Positions 14,128-26,399 of a stretch of DNA of 64,000 nucleotides are shown in pieces (within the stretch, counting starts at the first letter, position 1; the number at the start of each line of letters is the position of its first letter). Source of the stretch: Rozella allomycis CSF55 (lineage: Eukaryota; Rozellomycota); assembly GCA_000442015.1 (NCBI GenBank), contig KE560636.1:1-64000 (forward strand), given 5' to 3'. The notes below the pieces were generated by a model. The model did not search any database. It was not told the origin of the DNA and worked only from the letters and a program-made list of their open reading frames with translations. Both the position numbers and the translations under genes were made by a program.

Positions 14128-17050
14128 TTAAACTATATAATCAAATTCACTGCTCTCTTCAAAAATCGAGAGAGTTAACACTGAATTAGGGATTATTCCC
14201 GCTTGCTGAAGAGTAAGGCTATCATCATCAGGTAGCTCGACACCCTCATTGTAAAGAGTTTGATAAAAACATGGCACGTTCCATTGTTCCATCACTTCCA
14301 TTTTCAATTCTTTGATGGTATTAAAATGAGACATTTGAAGTCTTAATTTGTTACTTGCGTCATTCTTTCTTCGCTTTGTACCAATTGATTTTCTCTTTTG
14401 TACAATAACAAATTCATTGGTAAAACATGAATATCTTTTTAACCGGCATGGATTGCAAATTCCAATTGACGGAATCACTTTACCATTTTCATATTGTAGG
14501 GAAATAATGTTTGCTATTTCAAGTCTAAATTGAAATTTAATTATTTTTTACCTTAGTTTTTGAACCACATAATCTTCAACGACGTGAAACTTGTGTGTAC
14601 AAGTCCAGTCGTACTGATCATTTAAATCAAACGGAAGCAAATTATGCTCGCATAATAAACCTTCGTAAGTGTATGCAAAAGGAAAATTAATTAAAATCTT
14701 TTTAATATAATTTTGAATATCCTCGAGGACTTGAGCTGGTAGTAAAATGTACGTAGCCAAGGAATCCAATTGGGGAGAATTAACGTCATTTAGAATTCTA
14801 AAAACATTTAATGTATTCTACATTGCAGAATATAATACCTCAAACCTTATCAAGTCTAACTCTTGGATTGCATTCTTTACACTTTGCAGAATCGTTATAA
14901 AAGCAAACTTTATCTGAATTATCACAAAATGACATTAGAAAGTCAAAAGCCTATAATATTAAGCATGTAATGTTACTTCACGAGAAATATTAAGCCATCC
15001 TTCTTTTCGTGGATTCAACAATCCGTGAGGACATCTCAATGCGATTGAAGGATTTGGCCATTCTTTTAAATCTGCTGAATAAAAATCTAAATCAACAAAA
15101 GTATTTGTTCTCACTATTAAGCCACTGCTTTTCTATAATAACGTCCCTTTTCTCGCTGCGATTAAGTTCTCTAAATTTTAACCGACGTTGGTCATTTAGC
15201 TCTTTAATAACATAATCTAAAATTTTATCATATAGAATGTACTTTGATCTGATAAAACTTTACATTTTTGGCAAATATCATCAGCGGTAAAAGTCGCTGG
15301 CGTATATCCAGATTGTAAAAGAAGGGGTACAAGACAATGTGGCACTGCAATGATATTTTTTGATTTATTAACATCCAACTGATCATGAATGCAAAGTATT
15401 TCGTTTCCGCCAGTTTCAACCGACGTATTAAATTTCACAAATGAATTAATGAAGTTTTGCAAACTTGATTTGTCAGTGAAGGTACAATCTTTTAAAATAA
15501 ACTCCGTCACTTTCCAGGATTGCATTAAATTCAAAAACTCACTAAAGCTTTCCACTTTCACCTTTATTTCATCCAAATATTTTTGAATCACTGCCTGTTC
15601 TTGTAGAAGACGTATATTATCTTGATCAACTTGATCTATAATGTCCATGGGAGGATTTTTCGATCTTTTTGTTGTACTATTCTTTTCCAAATAAATTAGC
15701 ATATAAGCGTCTTTAGCTGCATTCTTAAATTTCACATTCTCACTCTCGATGTCAAAAACTTTGTGATCATCAAATCGTTTAAAATGATTTGAATCAAAGT
15801 CAAATGTGTATGAAAAATAATGGCCTCGGTTAACAGATTTTCCAATGTGAATTAATATTGAACATAACTGATAATCAACGCCATTTAATGTTAAATCATT
15901 CGGAAAATTTAAAATATTCTTTTTCTTTTTTAGTTTCATGGAAGCCTGGTCAAATTGCGATCGCAAGAGTTGGATCATTAACACCTGAAAGGAGACCCGC
16001 TAAATTTTTACTGGGGGCAACCTTTTCAATTCAGTGTTTCTTATACACTCTCTATTTTGGTTACAATTGGGGCATTTATATCTACTTGATCAATTTTAAT
16101 AAAATTACCTATTCTCTCCAGTCAAATATTCTTCTTTTAGAGATTCCCTTAAAGCATCCTCAAGATTTTTGTGGCTCTAAACTATTTCCCTCTTTTATGG
16201 ATTACTAGAATGTTAACATTGTAAACCAAAAAACCCAACTCGCTAGATGATACGAAATTGCATTTGAAGCAAGTATTTCTGAANAAGAATGTTAACATTG
16301 TAAACCAGAAAGCCCAACTCGCTAGATGATACGAAATTGCATTTGAAGCAAGTATTTCTGAATAGATACGCTCCCTTGAACAAATTTTGTATTTCATCCC
16401 TGTAGGCGGTACCCTCAAATTCATTTAGAATACATGAAATAAATTTCTCAATAAATCTATAACATACATACAAATATTTTACTCTGGGACATCCTCTTGT
16501 TCTCCAAGTATGACGCCAAGGTAATCAAATATTCTTTCATCTGGTTCAACCACCGCTCTTTTAGACCTTTCTAACTTGCAAAAAAGCTCTTGAATTAATC
16601 TTGTTAAACCCTATTGATATGTCCTCTATGTTTTACTCTTGGAGGGAGAGTGTATATCAAGTCTCTGAATGACGGGATGTGAAAAAGAGATTGAAATATA
16701 GAATTCATGAAACAAGTAGCGCCTAGATTCTAATAATAACGCTCTTCATAAAATACTTTTATTCCAACTGATCCTCTGTGCAGTAAATCCCGTTTATCCT
16801 TTTCAGCTTTCAGGACTTTCTCGACATTTATCTTGGGTAACTTTAAATCTCTTGTATTTTCAATAATATTATAAATTTCATCTTGTCTAAAATGAAAACA
16901 AATATTACTGTTATTCATATCAAAATTGGATAATTCTATTTCCCGAATTTGGATATTTTTGTGGTCGATCGTAGTCATTTTCTGTAATAAATAGATTGCA
17001 TTTTTAAATGTTGTGATTTTAACTTCATCAATTTCGTATATTTTGCCCAT
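14128..17050 (-). CDS. USP48: Ubiquitin-specific protease, USP48/UBP26 type
   Basis: A cysteine-protease deubiquitinase. The Cys box appears when a 27-nt intron is removed: GIK joins NLGATCFMNS near 16715-16745. The finger cysteines are in NTCFKCNF and YKCPNCNQN. The His box is GKSVNRGHYFSYTFD, followed by AYMLIYLE. The C-terminal part has further cysteine pairs and a ubiquitin-like end (ELKMEVMEQWNVP, then LQQAGIIPNSVLTLSIFE), the layout of USP48. Many short introns occur. A 77-bp duplication around an N at 16284 disrupts the finger region on paper, but each copy alone preserves the protein. The first Met used lies at 17050; a downstream Met at about 16977 is an alternative. Confidence 0.85.
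16207..16362. repeat. 77-bp direct duplication flanking a lone N, probable assembly artefact
   Basis: Positions 16207-16283 and 16286-16362 are the same 77 bases with two differences, separated by an N at 16284. Both lie in one exon of the deubiquitinase, whose protein needs only one copy. Confidence 0.85.
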
Positions 17051-17051
17051 G
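17048..17051. promoter_or_regulatory. CATG shared by the start codons of two divergent genes
   Basis: The ATG of the minus-strand deubiquitinase (17050-17048) and the ATG of SHE9 (17049-17051) overlap within one CATG. If both starts are right there is no intergenic DNA, and each promoter must lie inside the other gene. If the deubiquitinase begins at about 16977, the spacer is about 71 bp. Confidence 0.5.
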
Positions 17052-17975
17052 AATTTTCTAAAGCAAGCGCAACAGGAATTTAAAGTTGCACCAAAAAAGC
17101 TTTTATTCAACACCAAATATATTTCCAATAATGTTTTGCTTTTGAAAAGCCAAGTATTATTGTACAAGTCCAAGTTTTTTCCAGACAAAGAAATTGAAAG
17201 ATATGCTAGAGAATTCGATAAACTCACAGGATATGATCTATGTAGTCAATTGCGCATAAGAGTAATCGAACAAGATAAGAGGTACCGCGATATGAAACAA
17301 CAGCTATCCCAAATAAAGGAGAGGTATGAAAATGAGGTTGAACGAAGATCAGACAATCAAAAAGAGCTTCAAGAATTGCTACAACGAAAAGGAAGTTGGA
17401 GTGACACGGAAATCATAAGATTTGCCGAGCTTCATCGCGAGGAAATGAAATGTGATACTAATGTTAAAGAAGCAAAAAAGAATCTAAAATACATGGAGCA
17501 GGTGGTGGATGAAGCGCATCAGCATTTAATGAATGTGATGAGGGAAAGATATCACGAAGAGCAATTATGGAGCGATAAAATTAGAAGAGCATCTACTTAT
17601 GGAACGCTCACCGTAATGATTGCCCAAGCGTTATTATTCTTGATTTCTATTCTTATAATCGAGCCACGAAGAAGGCAATATTTAAAAAAAGAAATTGTTG
17701 AATCTTTTAATAAACAATTAGCAGAAATGGGATCCATCATTGATGAAAAACAAAATGAAAATGCATTGCAGTTGTTGGGCATTAAAGAAAATCTCTTGCA
17801 GTTTCAGGATGCCATAAATAAAGAAAAACTTGTATATGATAATAAAAGCATCAATCTAGAAAACAAGAACCTTGATGTTCATGAACGAGGGAGTTGGAAC
17901 CTTGGCACAGCGAAGGGGATGATGATTGGCCTTTCTGTGGGTGCTTTGTTATCGTTATTATTTGGAAATAGATAA
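17049..17975 (+). CDS. SHE9: Mitochondrial inner-membrane protein SHE9/MDM33
   Basis: An inner-membrane protein that affects mitochondrial morphology (yeast She9/Mdm33). The N-terminus MNFLKQAQQEFKVAPKK is basic and amphipathic, fitting a matrix-targeting signal. Coiled coil runs from about residue 75, with the family core LLQRKGSWSDTEIIRFAELH and then RYHEEQLWSDKIRRAS. A transmembrane segment (LTVMIAQALLFLISILII) precedes EPRRRQYL. A second hydrophobic segment ends the protein (MMIGLSVGALLSLLFGN). It is a single exon of 309 residues from this Met. The first ATG in the frame is the one used. Confidence 0.9.
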   Translation: MNFLKQAQQEFKVAPKKLLFNTKYISNNVLLLKSQVLLYKSKFFPDKEIERYAREFDKLTGYDLCSQLRIRVIEQDKRYRDMKQQLSQIKERYENEVERRSDNQKELQELLQRKGSWSDTEIIRFAELHREEMKCDTNVKEAKKNLKYMEQVVDEAHQHLMNVMRERYHEEQLWSDKIRRASTYGTLTVMIAQALLFLISILIIEPRRRQYLKKEIVESFNKQLAEMGSIIDEKQNENALQLLGIKENLLQFQDAINKEKLVYDNKSINLENKNLDVHERGSWNLGTAKGMMIGLSVGALLSLLFGNR

Positions 17976-18048
17976 TATTTGTTTTCAATTAAATAAACTA
18001 GTTTCAAATTAACAATATTTTCTACTTTTGAAACTTGTAATTTTCGGT

Positions 18049-18555
18049 ATGAATGAGAGAAACAGACGCTATGTAAAACTACAAACTCTTAAGAAACAAG
18101 GATACTTTGATCTTGAAAAAATAAGAAGACGAGATGCTGCAGTTTATGAACATTATATTGGAAAGTATCAAAAGGCAACTGACAAAAACTTTACATCCTT
18201 GACGGATATTGTTTTAAATGTAACTGATGTAAGGGAAGGGTGTAGTGACAATTTTGAAGATATTGATATCAGAGTTTTAAAAGAAAAAAACTGCCATTTT
18301 GGAGAAATGGAAGATGACGTTGACACTATGCAAGAAAATTACAAGTTAATGGTTGACTATTTGGAAGAAAGAATAATTTCAGGAAAAGATGATATTCAAG
18401 AAGACGACGATGTAGATCACTTTGACTATATTGAGGATCAAGACATGATCGATGACTATTTTGAAGAAAATCCTAAACTGTCTGACAAGAAAACTTGTTA
18501 TGAGAGATTTGCAAGAAAGCCAGATGATGTAAATGAAAGTGAGATAGATTATTGA
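18049..18555 (+). CDS. CCDC97: CCDC97-like (DUF2052) protein
   Basis: A probable nuclear protein; animal CCDC97 is linked to the SF3B spliceosome complex. The start MNERNRRYVKLQTLKKQGYF and the block YEHYIGKYQ match the family core. The rest is strongly acidic (runs such as DDIQEDDDVDHFD) and ends near residue 168 with SEIDY. One exon. The first true ATG of the frame is at 18049, which gives the conserved N-terminus directly. Confidence 0.75.
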   Translation: MNERNRRYVKLQTLKKQGYFDLEKIRRRDAAVYEHYIGKYQKATDKNFTSLTDIVLNVTDVREGCSDNFEDIDIRVLKEKNCHFGEMEDDVDTMQENYKLMVDYLEERIISGKDDIQEDDDVDHFDYIEDQDMIDDYFEENPKLSDKKTCYERFARKPDDVNESEIDY

Positions 18556-18648
18556 CGATTGAAGATTTAGAAAAGTAAAGTTTTGCCTTTTGGGGATCAT
18601 TATAAATAAAATATGTTAAAACAATTAGATTTAAGAAAAAGATTTATT

Positions 18649-21600
18649 TTAAAGTTTCTTTTGATTTACTTTTTCAAAGTAAGGAGCCATGAATTCAAAG
18701 AAAGCAAACTGGGAGGGATCAATGCCATATTTGTAGACAAAGCGAGAGGCAAGATAAGAGCCAAACAGGGCTTTAACGTAAGATTCAGGGATTCTTTCAA
18801 GTAACTTTTCAAGACCTGAAATTTACGAAATGAAAAGGCATTACCAATTTTTTCAATCAAGAGACGAGGAAAGGCTTCGTTTAATATTACCAATCTGAGT
18901 GGGTAGTTATCCCAGAGGGTTGTATTTTGCAATTGGTTGTTTAATTTAATGATAGCCAATGACAAATCATCTGACAGAATAGAGCGCGGGGTATTTGTTC
19001 TGGAATGTTCTTTCCAAATAGCGTCGAATTCCAAATATGCGTTATTTTCAATTATTTGATGAACATTTTTGATGTAATTTGAATAAAATTCTGGAACTTG
19101 GCCATTAAAGACTTGCATGTTAGTTTCAAATTCAGAATCAGTGAAAGCCAACGCAGCCAAAACTTCTAAAGATGAAGAAGTGACGCCCCCTTTGTTGGCT
19201 GAAGCATCCTTGTAGATCACAACCCCTGCCTTTTCCAATTTAATTCTCGCTTCTTGAGTAAAAAACAAATTAGCCCCTAGATTGACAAGAAGAACTTTAA
19301 TCTACCTTCAACAATGTATTTGAAGCGTGGCTTATTCTGATCATCAAATAATAGATCTACATTAGATATATCCACAGCCTCGGGTCTACCACCGCAAGGT
19401 ACAAAAATGTCACATGAGCTTTGACGATTTAAATGAAATTCATTTCTAAATTTTAATCCATTTTCAACAAAAGTGCCATCTGGCAATCTTATGTTATTTT
19501 CATCAACTAAAACTCTAAATCCCTTCTTTCCAAGCTTTGAAACGTCAAAATATGAAATCATCTTTCTTTGCTGTGCAAGACTATTCAGTTCATCTCTGTT
19601 TAGTCCTTCTGGATCAAATAAAACTCCACTTCCATCAACAATCGCTTTCAATCTAAAGATCATCTAGTTACCTATTGTTTTATCACGTGATATTTTTATT
19701 TCATTAGATCCAAGATCCCCATCAGGACCGCCAGTTTGGAATTTAGTCACATTTCCTTCATTCAAATTTAGTTTCTTGTATATTCCTAAAACAAATTGAT
19801 GCACAGATCTATTAATTAATTTTCATGATATGGTACCTTGTGGTCATACCAAATAGATCATGTGGAATTCCTCCCATCTTTTGTGACTTTCCAGTTGTAA
19901 ATGCCTTCCAGAAATGGGCACCTCGTCTTTTGGCATGTTGAGACGCCCAATCCATATAATCAGCGGTACCTTCATCTGGACCAAAAAATAGAATTTCTTC
20001 TTTGCAATACAAATCTACAATCTTTTCTTTTATTCCTTTTTCATCTTTTTTTCAAATCAATTACCAGGGCTTTGTCCTACAATCAATAAATCCAAAATAG
20101 AATCAACATATTTTTCAAATGCTTGTCTGGGATTGTTTTGCTTTTCTGCATCCAACAAAATAGTTCCTTTTGACCCACCTTCTGGGATGTCCTTTTAGAT
20201 CTAATCTATAATTTTACTTTATTTTTTCTTTGTTGAGTTGCCGCCAATGCATAATTTTCATCAAACAAACTTCTCAAATTAATACTGTACGCTTCTCTAT
20301 TTCTACTCTTTATTATTCTAATCCCTCCCCTGGCTATATCTTCAAATCTCAAATGAAATCCTCTAAATTCAGATCCAACAACTAAAAACATTCCATAAAG
20401 CTTATTTTGATAATCCAGATCTGGTATAAAACTTGGCTCCAATCTAAAAGACAACGCAACTTTAGTTGGTTGATAAAAATTTGTCTTTTTCCATCTCTAT
20501 TAAATTTTACTTTTAAAACGTGCTTATTGAAAGACAAGAAAGATTCAAAAACATGCAATTCATGGCTATTCCCAACAGTTCTCTTAATTTTCGCCTTTAA
20601 TTGATCTTCTGTTAAAATTTCAACTGTTTGAAGTCTTTGGTACGACAATGATGGCCTGTAACGTAAATTCTACACAATAAAATTACCCAAGTGATTCATC
20701 TCCTGAATGAACATAATGAACAGTGGCAAAATTCACATACAAAGCTTTTATTAGTTCAGGATACTATATTTTTAAATTCACTGGCATTACTAGCTTTATA
20801 ATATCCAAAATATATTCCCGCGTAAAGGTGTCCTGTCTAAGCCGCTTTTTCATCTTTGTTAGAACCTCCATATGCAACGCATTCTGTTCATCCAAAAGGT
20901 TTTTCAATGATTTATATTCATTTCCCAACCTGTTTAGAAAATGCGATGCAAATATCCAACCAACATATCCGTAAACCATTTCCTGCACACTCAATTGATG
21001 ACTCCTAAAGAAATCTTGAAGTGGAGTAGTCGGCAAACAATGTATCAAACTAGCCTCTTTAACTATCTGCACAATAGAATGCTCAATAGGTGGTGCCCTA
21101 GTACCAGGCATTGGATTCAAATATAAACACATGATTGTTACACCATTAGAAAATTGCTCGACATACTTCCTATTAGAATACAATTCATAATAATGGTAAA
21201 GATCTGAAAGCGAAGAAAAGAAAGATTGCGTCGTCTGTTGTTTAAACCCTATCACCACCCTCTTTTGTCGGCTTCCCTCCACATCAAACGTTTCAATCAC
21301 AGCCCCTTGAATATTTAAATCAATTATACGCAATACCTGTTCTGTCAAGCGTATTTTTTATTATACGCTCATAGATTTCAAGCGTATTCTTTGATGCTTT
21401 TGTTAAAAAGGTCTTGTCAGACACCTGGGTGATATCTCTCCTTTCATTTTCATTTGGATGCGGATTAACAAATTGACATTTGGCTACAAAATACACCCGA
21501 AGTTGAGTCTTAAGCGACGATGAAACTGTACCGCTTGATCTGTATGTTTCCAAACGATAACTCGCTTCTGGATTACTCATATCTAAATATTTCTTATCAA

Positions 21601-22045
21601 TTCTTTTGAGCTATAAAATTATTTTTTACATTCTCTCATATTGTGGGCCATCAATAACTGAAACACCCGGCGGAGACGTGAATATAAACAATGCACCTTC
21701 ATCCGTCTCTCTTTCTAAATGAACTTCCAATTCCTATTTCCTATATTTCATTCTTTTACCTTTTCATTTCTTAAGTATGCCTGCATTTTGGCTGCGTATA
21801 GGGCCATCACGTGACTCCCAATCTCTTCAACACTCTCCATAGAAAAATACATATCATCAATTCCCAGATTGCTGATCACCTTAGTCATCAATCAATTACT
21901 TGTAGAACCATAACACTTCATTCTTAACGAGTTCCTTGGGAATGAATCCTTTCATTTCTATATATTCTTGCACTTTTAGCATTTGAGATGGTTTTTCTTC
22001 ATAATGATTTAATTTGTAGTCCTCTTCCTGCATAGTAGGACTCAT
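18649..22045 (-). CDS. GDH2: NAD-specific glutamate dehydrogenase, large (about 115 kDa) type
   Basis: Converts glutamate to 2-oxoglutarate and ammonia with NAD+, a nitrogen-releasing step in mitochondria or cytosol. The N-terminal exon begins MSPTMQEEDYKLNHY and, after an intron, reads LGIDDMYFSMESVEEIGSHV. Mid-protein blocks include RFEDIARGGIRII near 20300 and GPDEGTADYMDWASQHAKRR near 19950. The nucleotide-binding part has KMGGIPHDLFGMTT, CGGRPEAVD and later DASANKGGVTSSSLEV. The C-terminus ends PSQFAFFEFMAPYF. Around ten short introns split it. The size suits the fungal GDH2 class, not the 50-kDa enzymes. It is divergent from MIC10 with a 290-bp spacer. Confidence 0.92.
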
Positions 22046-22335
22046 CTTAATTGGACCGGGGTATGGATGGTAAATAAAATGAACAATTGTCTAATCATAA
22101 TTAATAAGGAAAGGCTAATTAATAATTAATTAAAATTTAAATATTATAAGGTAAATCTTCACAGTTCACGCTGATTACATAATGATATCGTGATTTAAAT
22201 TTTTAATCTACTGGTGAACTTTATTAGCAGTTATAAAAAATAAAAAATAAAGAATGCAAAAAAATGATATTTTCATTGAACTTGTCCTGCCAACTTCGGT
22301 TGCTAATTGGGCCAGGGTACTTACCACAAATTACA

Positions 22336-22665
22336 ATGCAGAACAAATCTGCTATTGCTCTCGATAAAACTTGGGATATCACATTTGCAAGATTTTTGTC
22401 TTACACTACAGCAGGCCTTGGTATAGGAATTTTGTCATCGGTTTCTCTTTTTAAAAGTAAACGAATAAAACAAACAATTTGAGGAAGGGTTTGGCCATGT
22501 ATTATATCAACCGGTTTTGCCTTGGGCTTGGCTTATTCAGAATCTTCAAAGACATTTAAATCATTACACGTAGCTCTCGAAAATGACCAGGTTGATTTGT
22601 TTATACAAGGACTGCCTGAAAAATCACAGTTTAAATGGTTTTTGCCGCCAGAAAATAAAGATTAG
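22336..22665 (+). CDS. MIC10: MICOS subunit MIC10 (MINOS1) with extended C-terminus
   Basis: A small inner-membrane protein that bends crista junctions. Two hairpin membrane segments each carry the family's glycine pattern: TTAGLGIGILSS and, after a 37-nt intron (22457-22493), STGFALGLAYS. The loop between them restores to FKRRVWP, the conserved positive loop. The start at 22336 gives the usual N-terminus (KTWD before the first segment). The C-terminal tail after the second segment is about 40 residues and acidic/amphipathic, longer than I recall for yeast or human MIC10. Confidence 0.85.
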
Positions 22666-22757
22666 CTAATGCATATTACTTCTTTTGATAAAAATAAAAT
22701 GTGAGCCTTTACAAGGACTTACTATATATTTTATTTGCTGTGGTTTCTCATTACTAA

Positions 22758-23548
22758 TCATTCTGAACCTTCATCTTCTTCATCATCAGTTGATGAGTAT
22801 ATTTCATATTCTTTTACCTCTTCGTCTGTATATAAATGTAATGATAAGGGTCCATTCATTTGAAACCCGTCAATCTTTTTTCTTTTCATGACTGCAAAGA
22901 GTTTATCATCGCATAAAATATGTCTCTTATTCTTTGGGTCTTGTAATTCATTTTCTTTAATATAATTCCAGACTTCTTTAACAACTTGTGCTCTAGTTCT
23001 CTGGATTTATCTAGAAATGTTAACGTTACAGGCTCATCAGATCCTAAGAGATTTGCTAGAGTTTTGGATATCTTAAGTTTTTTTGAGAATCCAGTATTTT
23101 TTCTTTCATTAGTATTTTTCCTCTTTTTTCGCTCCACGGACTGTTGTTTAGATTTAGATGTGACTGTTCGCCTTGTAGAACGCAAACCTCTTTCTTCCAA
23201 TTCTTGTAATTTCAAGGCCAAAATTCTATCTTGTTCTTCTATTCTTATTCATAAAATCAAATATGTTTACTTTTTTCTATTCTCCTCTTGTTCTTCATCG
23301 AGCCTAATGATTAGAGAGCACATAGGCATTTACCTTTTCTGTTTTTGCATCTTTACTATTACATCAACCAAAATTTCTTGCAGTTCTTTTTTGTAAGGCT
23401 TTAGATCTGTATTGAAGTGCTTTTCTAGATCATTTCTAACGTTTTTGGCGGTGGTATTTTCTAAATCTTTATCAACCAAATATTCTGTTCTGATAAAATA
23501 TTATCATTTACCTTTTTCTAAATATGATCGGATGTTTTGAAAGTCCAT
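22758..23548 (-). CDS. TRI1: TRI1/UAF30-like protein: DEK_C domain plus SWIB domain
   Basis: A chromatin or rDNA-associated protein like yeast Tri1/Uaf30. The first exon starts MDFQNIRSYLEK and the next carries VRNDLEKHFNTDLKPYKKEL, a DEK C-terminal-type helical domain. Then comes LALKLQELEERGLRSTRR, a segment shared with Tri1, and a lysine-rich linker. The SWIB/MDM2 fold follows: VWNYIKENELQDPKNKRHI and ILCDDKLFAV, ending in GFQMNGPLSLHL. The tail is acidic (STDDEEDEGSE). Short introns lie near 23245-23275, 23310-23335 and 23480-23515. It is divergent from APC2, with 172 bp between starts. Confidence 0.85.
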
Positions 23549-23720
23549 TGTAAGTTGGTGGCTTATGTTAAGGCCTCTCTTTGATTGAGGATGCGAAATC
23601 GGAAAAGAATATTGTTTGATAAATATTAAAAAATAGTAAGAAACAATTCCAATTCAAATTGGGCCTTAAAAATGTAGTAAACTTGAAATAGAAATTTCGT
23701 TTTTCTAATCCATTTCGTTA

Positions 23721-25907
23721 TGGATCCATTCTTGCAGGTTTTTGAGGCCTTTTCATTCATAAGTCCGGTTTTTCAAAACTGTAATTTTATTTTATGATCT
23801 TTGTAGCACACTCTTTTGACAAGAGAAAGTTGGACAAAGCGATAGAAATAGTTAAAGCTAACCCCAAATGCCAATCTGCATTTGAATATGTTTATATCAG
23901 TAAATTTTTTTAAACTTTTTTAATCAAGAGTACATATCGGATAAAATTAGACAAGTTGTTGAAGGTCAATATCGAGAAGGGTTTATGTGTGTGCTGAAAA
24001 AGATTGGCAGTGTATTGAAAGAGACAATTATTGAAATTAATTTGAGTACTTTTGTATCAGAAATTTTGGGGATTAAGTTTAAAATTGATCATGAAATTAA
24101 AATGGTGATGAATGAATTGGACGCTTTCCGAGCGTTGATTGGTATTTTAAAGGAGGTTAATTTGAAAAAAACATTAAGAAATGACATAATTTCATCATTT
24201 TTGACTTGTGCAGATGAATTATATTCTGGAGAATATTCTTATTTGGATTATAAAGGGGTGATGGAAGATAAATTGTACCCTTTGCTTGATATTGCATTTT
24301 ACGAAAATTCTGATATAGAAGATGACGATTCTTTGCTTCTTGTTCAAATTTATGGAGTGAAAAAGTATTTTGATGCCAAGTAGTAAATTAGTTAAACAAT
24401 TAATAGGGTTAATGACTTGTTTGATATTATTGTGGATTATCCTGATTCAATAGATGAGTTAATAAAAGTTAATGAATTTTGTGTTGAAAATAGACACATT
24501 CTAAATAATTATAAACAAATTATAGTTGAAAGCCTGCAGAAAGATATTAGAAAGAGATTACTTCATATTGGGGCTTCAACAGAAGATATTCTTACTCATT
24601 TTGTGAATACTTTACGTTCCATGAAATATTTTGATAAATTTGGGGTTTTGGGGCAGATCGTTACAGAACCTATAAGAGATTATTTAAAGTATTTTATTTA
24701 AAAGATTAAATAAATAGACATAGATCAGATGGAATAAACAAGTTAATTTTCATTCTTTTGAGTGGAGACTTGGATGATCTCTTTGAAGAATACAAACAAT
24801 GCTACATGAATTCTATCGGTGAATATGAAACTGAAACTTCTTTTAATGATTTAATGTGGAAACCAAACCCTAGAGATTTAAATGATTTACTTTCTGAAAA
24901 CATTAAAATAAAAGACAATTTATCAATTGCCATGGAGATTTGTGATTCTTCTGATGTTTTCGCAAACGAATACCAAAATTTACTCGCTCAGCGCATCCTA
25001 AACGCCAAATCGTTTGATTGTGAAAAAGAAGTATTATATTTTCCTTATTTTTAAAAGATACATCATTTAGAATTGTTAAAGTTAAAGTTTGGTGAAAACT
25101 CATTGCAAATGTGCCAGGTGATGATAAAGGACGTCATGGAATCCAAAAGAATGATTTTGGAAAATTCTTTAATTCAAGTTTTGGTAATTTCAAATCTCTT
25201 TTGGCCAAAACTAAAAAATGAAAACTTTAATTTACCGCAAAAGATTCAAGCGTAAGTTTATAATTACTATTTCAAAAGTGAATTGTCTCGCTTTAATTCA
25301 TCCTTTGAAAGTGTAAAAGCGGCTAGGCGTTTAGAATGGCTTCATGATGTGGGGCTTGTTAATGTTGAACTTTCATTTGAAGATGGACGTGTAATAAATT
25401 TTGAGGTGTCACCTTTCCATGCTTCATTAATATCATTATTTGAATCAGAGGGTAACTAGGACTTTATTAAACCATCCAGATTGTATCACTTTTGATGATA
25501 TTGCTATCAAGTTGAACGTTTCCACGGACTTGGTTATTAGCAGGGGTAACTATTGGGTTCATAAAAATGTCTTGAAGAAAACTGATGATTCGTTCATTTT
25601 AATTGAAACTTTAAATGATACAAATGAAAATAATTTATATTTTGATGATGATTCCCATCAAAACATTCATGTTTCAGAAGAAAGTAAACCTGGTTCTGAA
25701 ATGATAAACTATTGGCCTTACATTGAAGGAATGCTAACAAATTTAGGATCTCTACCAATTGATAGAATTCATTTAATGCTTGGTATGTTCGTTCAAGGGC
25801 CTTCGAAATATTCAGCATCTATTGAAGCACTTGAAGGTTTTCTCAATTCCTTGGTTATAAAGGAAAAATTGGATTATTCAAACGGATTGTATTCTTTAAA
25901 AAAATAA
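23721..25907 (+). CDS. APC2: Anaphase-promoting complex subunit 2 (cullin-like)
   Basis: The cullin subunit of the APC/C ubiquitin ligase that triggers mitotic exit by ubiquitinating cyclin B. It begins MDPFLQVFEAFSFISPVF. Helical cullin repeats follow. The cullin homology region includes WKPNPRDLNDLL, then FANEYQNLLAQRIL and LKLKFGENSLQMCQVMIKD. The C-terminal winged helix has NYWPYIEGMLTNLGSLPIDR, IHLMLGMF and finally SNGLYSLKK, the typical APC2 end. At least seven short introns separate the exons. The predicted length of about 690 residues is moderate for APC2. Confidence 0.88.
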
Positions 25908-25931
25908 AATATTTTATTTTCATTAAATGCT

Positions 25932-26376
25932 TTAAAGTTTTTTCATCAATCCAGAACATTCTTCAAGTGATTCACTGTATTCAGAGCCTTTCTTTTCAAC
26001 TACAAGAATAACAGAAGTTGGTCTTTTTGACAATGCAGCCTCGCCTAATTCTACTCTTGAAGGGACATATACATATGGAATATTCGCATCTTCACACAAA
26101 ACTGGCAAATGTGCAATAACATCAAGTGGTGATATATCGCCACCTATTACAACAACTCTATTGTATAAATATTATTATTTAAAATTACCCTTTCTGTTCT
26201 TTTCTGATTGCTTTAACAACCTCCTTCACTCCACGTCTGATCATCTTTTCTTTCGCCGCTTTTTTTATCAATTTTAACAGTTTCTTTTTTAATTTTGGTG
26301 GCGCTAAAGGCGATGATATTGGTGAGAGCATAGATAATGTCTCTTTATCATATTCTTTACTTTCTTCTTTTCCCAT
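25932..26376 (-). CDS. NHP2: H/ACA snoRNP protein NHP2 (L7Ae family)
   Basis: A core protein of box H/ACA RNPs guiding pseudouridylation. Exon 1 starts MGKEESKEYDKETLSMLSP and ends VVKAIRKEQKG. A 31-nt intron follows, and exon 2 reads VVVIGGDISPLDVIAHLPVL, then CEDANIPYVYVPSRVELGEA and LSKRPTSVILVV, the L7Ae RNA-binding core. The length of about 137 residues fits. Its start codon is only 23 bp from that of XPA on the opposite strand. Confidence 0.92.
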
Positions 26377-26399
26377 TTTTAGACAAGGGTTGGGTTGGA
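26377..26399. promoter_or_regulatory. 23-bp spacer between two divergent start codons
   Basis: The NHP2 ATG (26376-26374, minus) and the XPA ATG (26400-26402, plus) are separated by 23 bases. Both starts are supported by protein homology. The space cannot hold two conventional promoters and 5' untranslated regions, so the transcripts or promoters must overlap the opposite gene. Confidence 0.7.
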
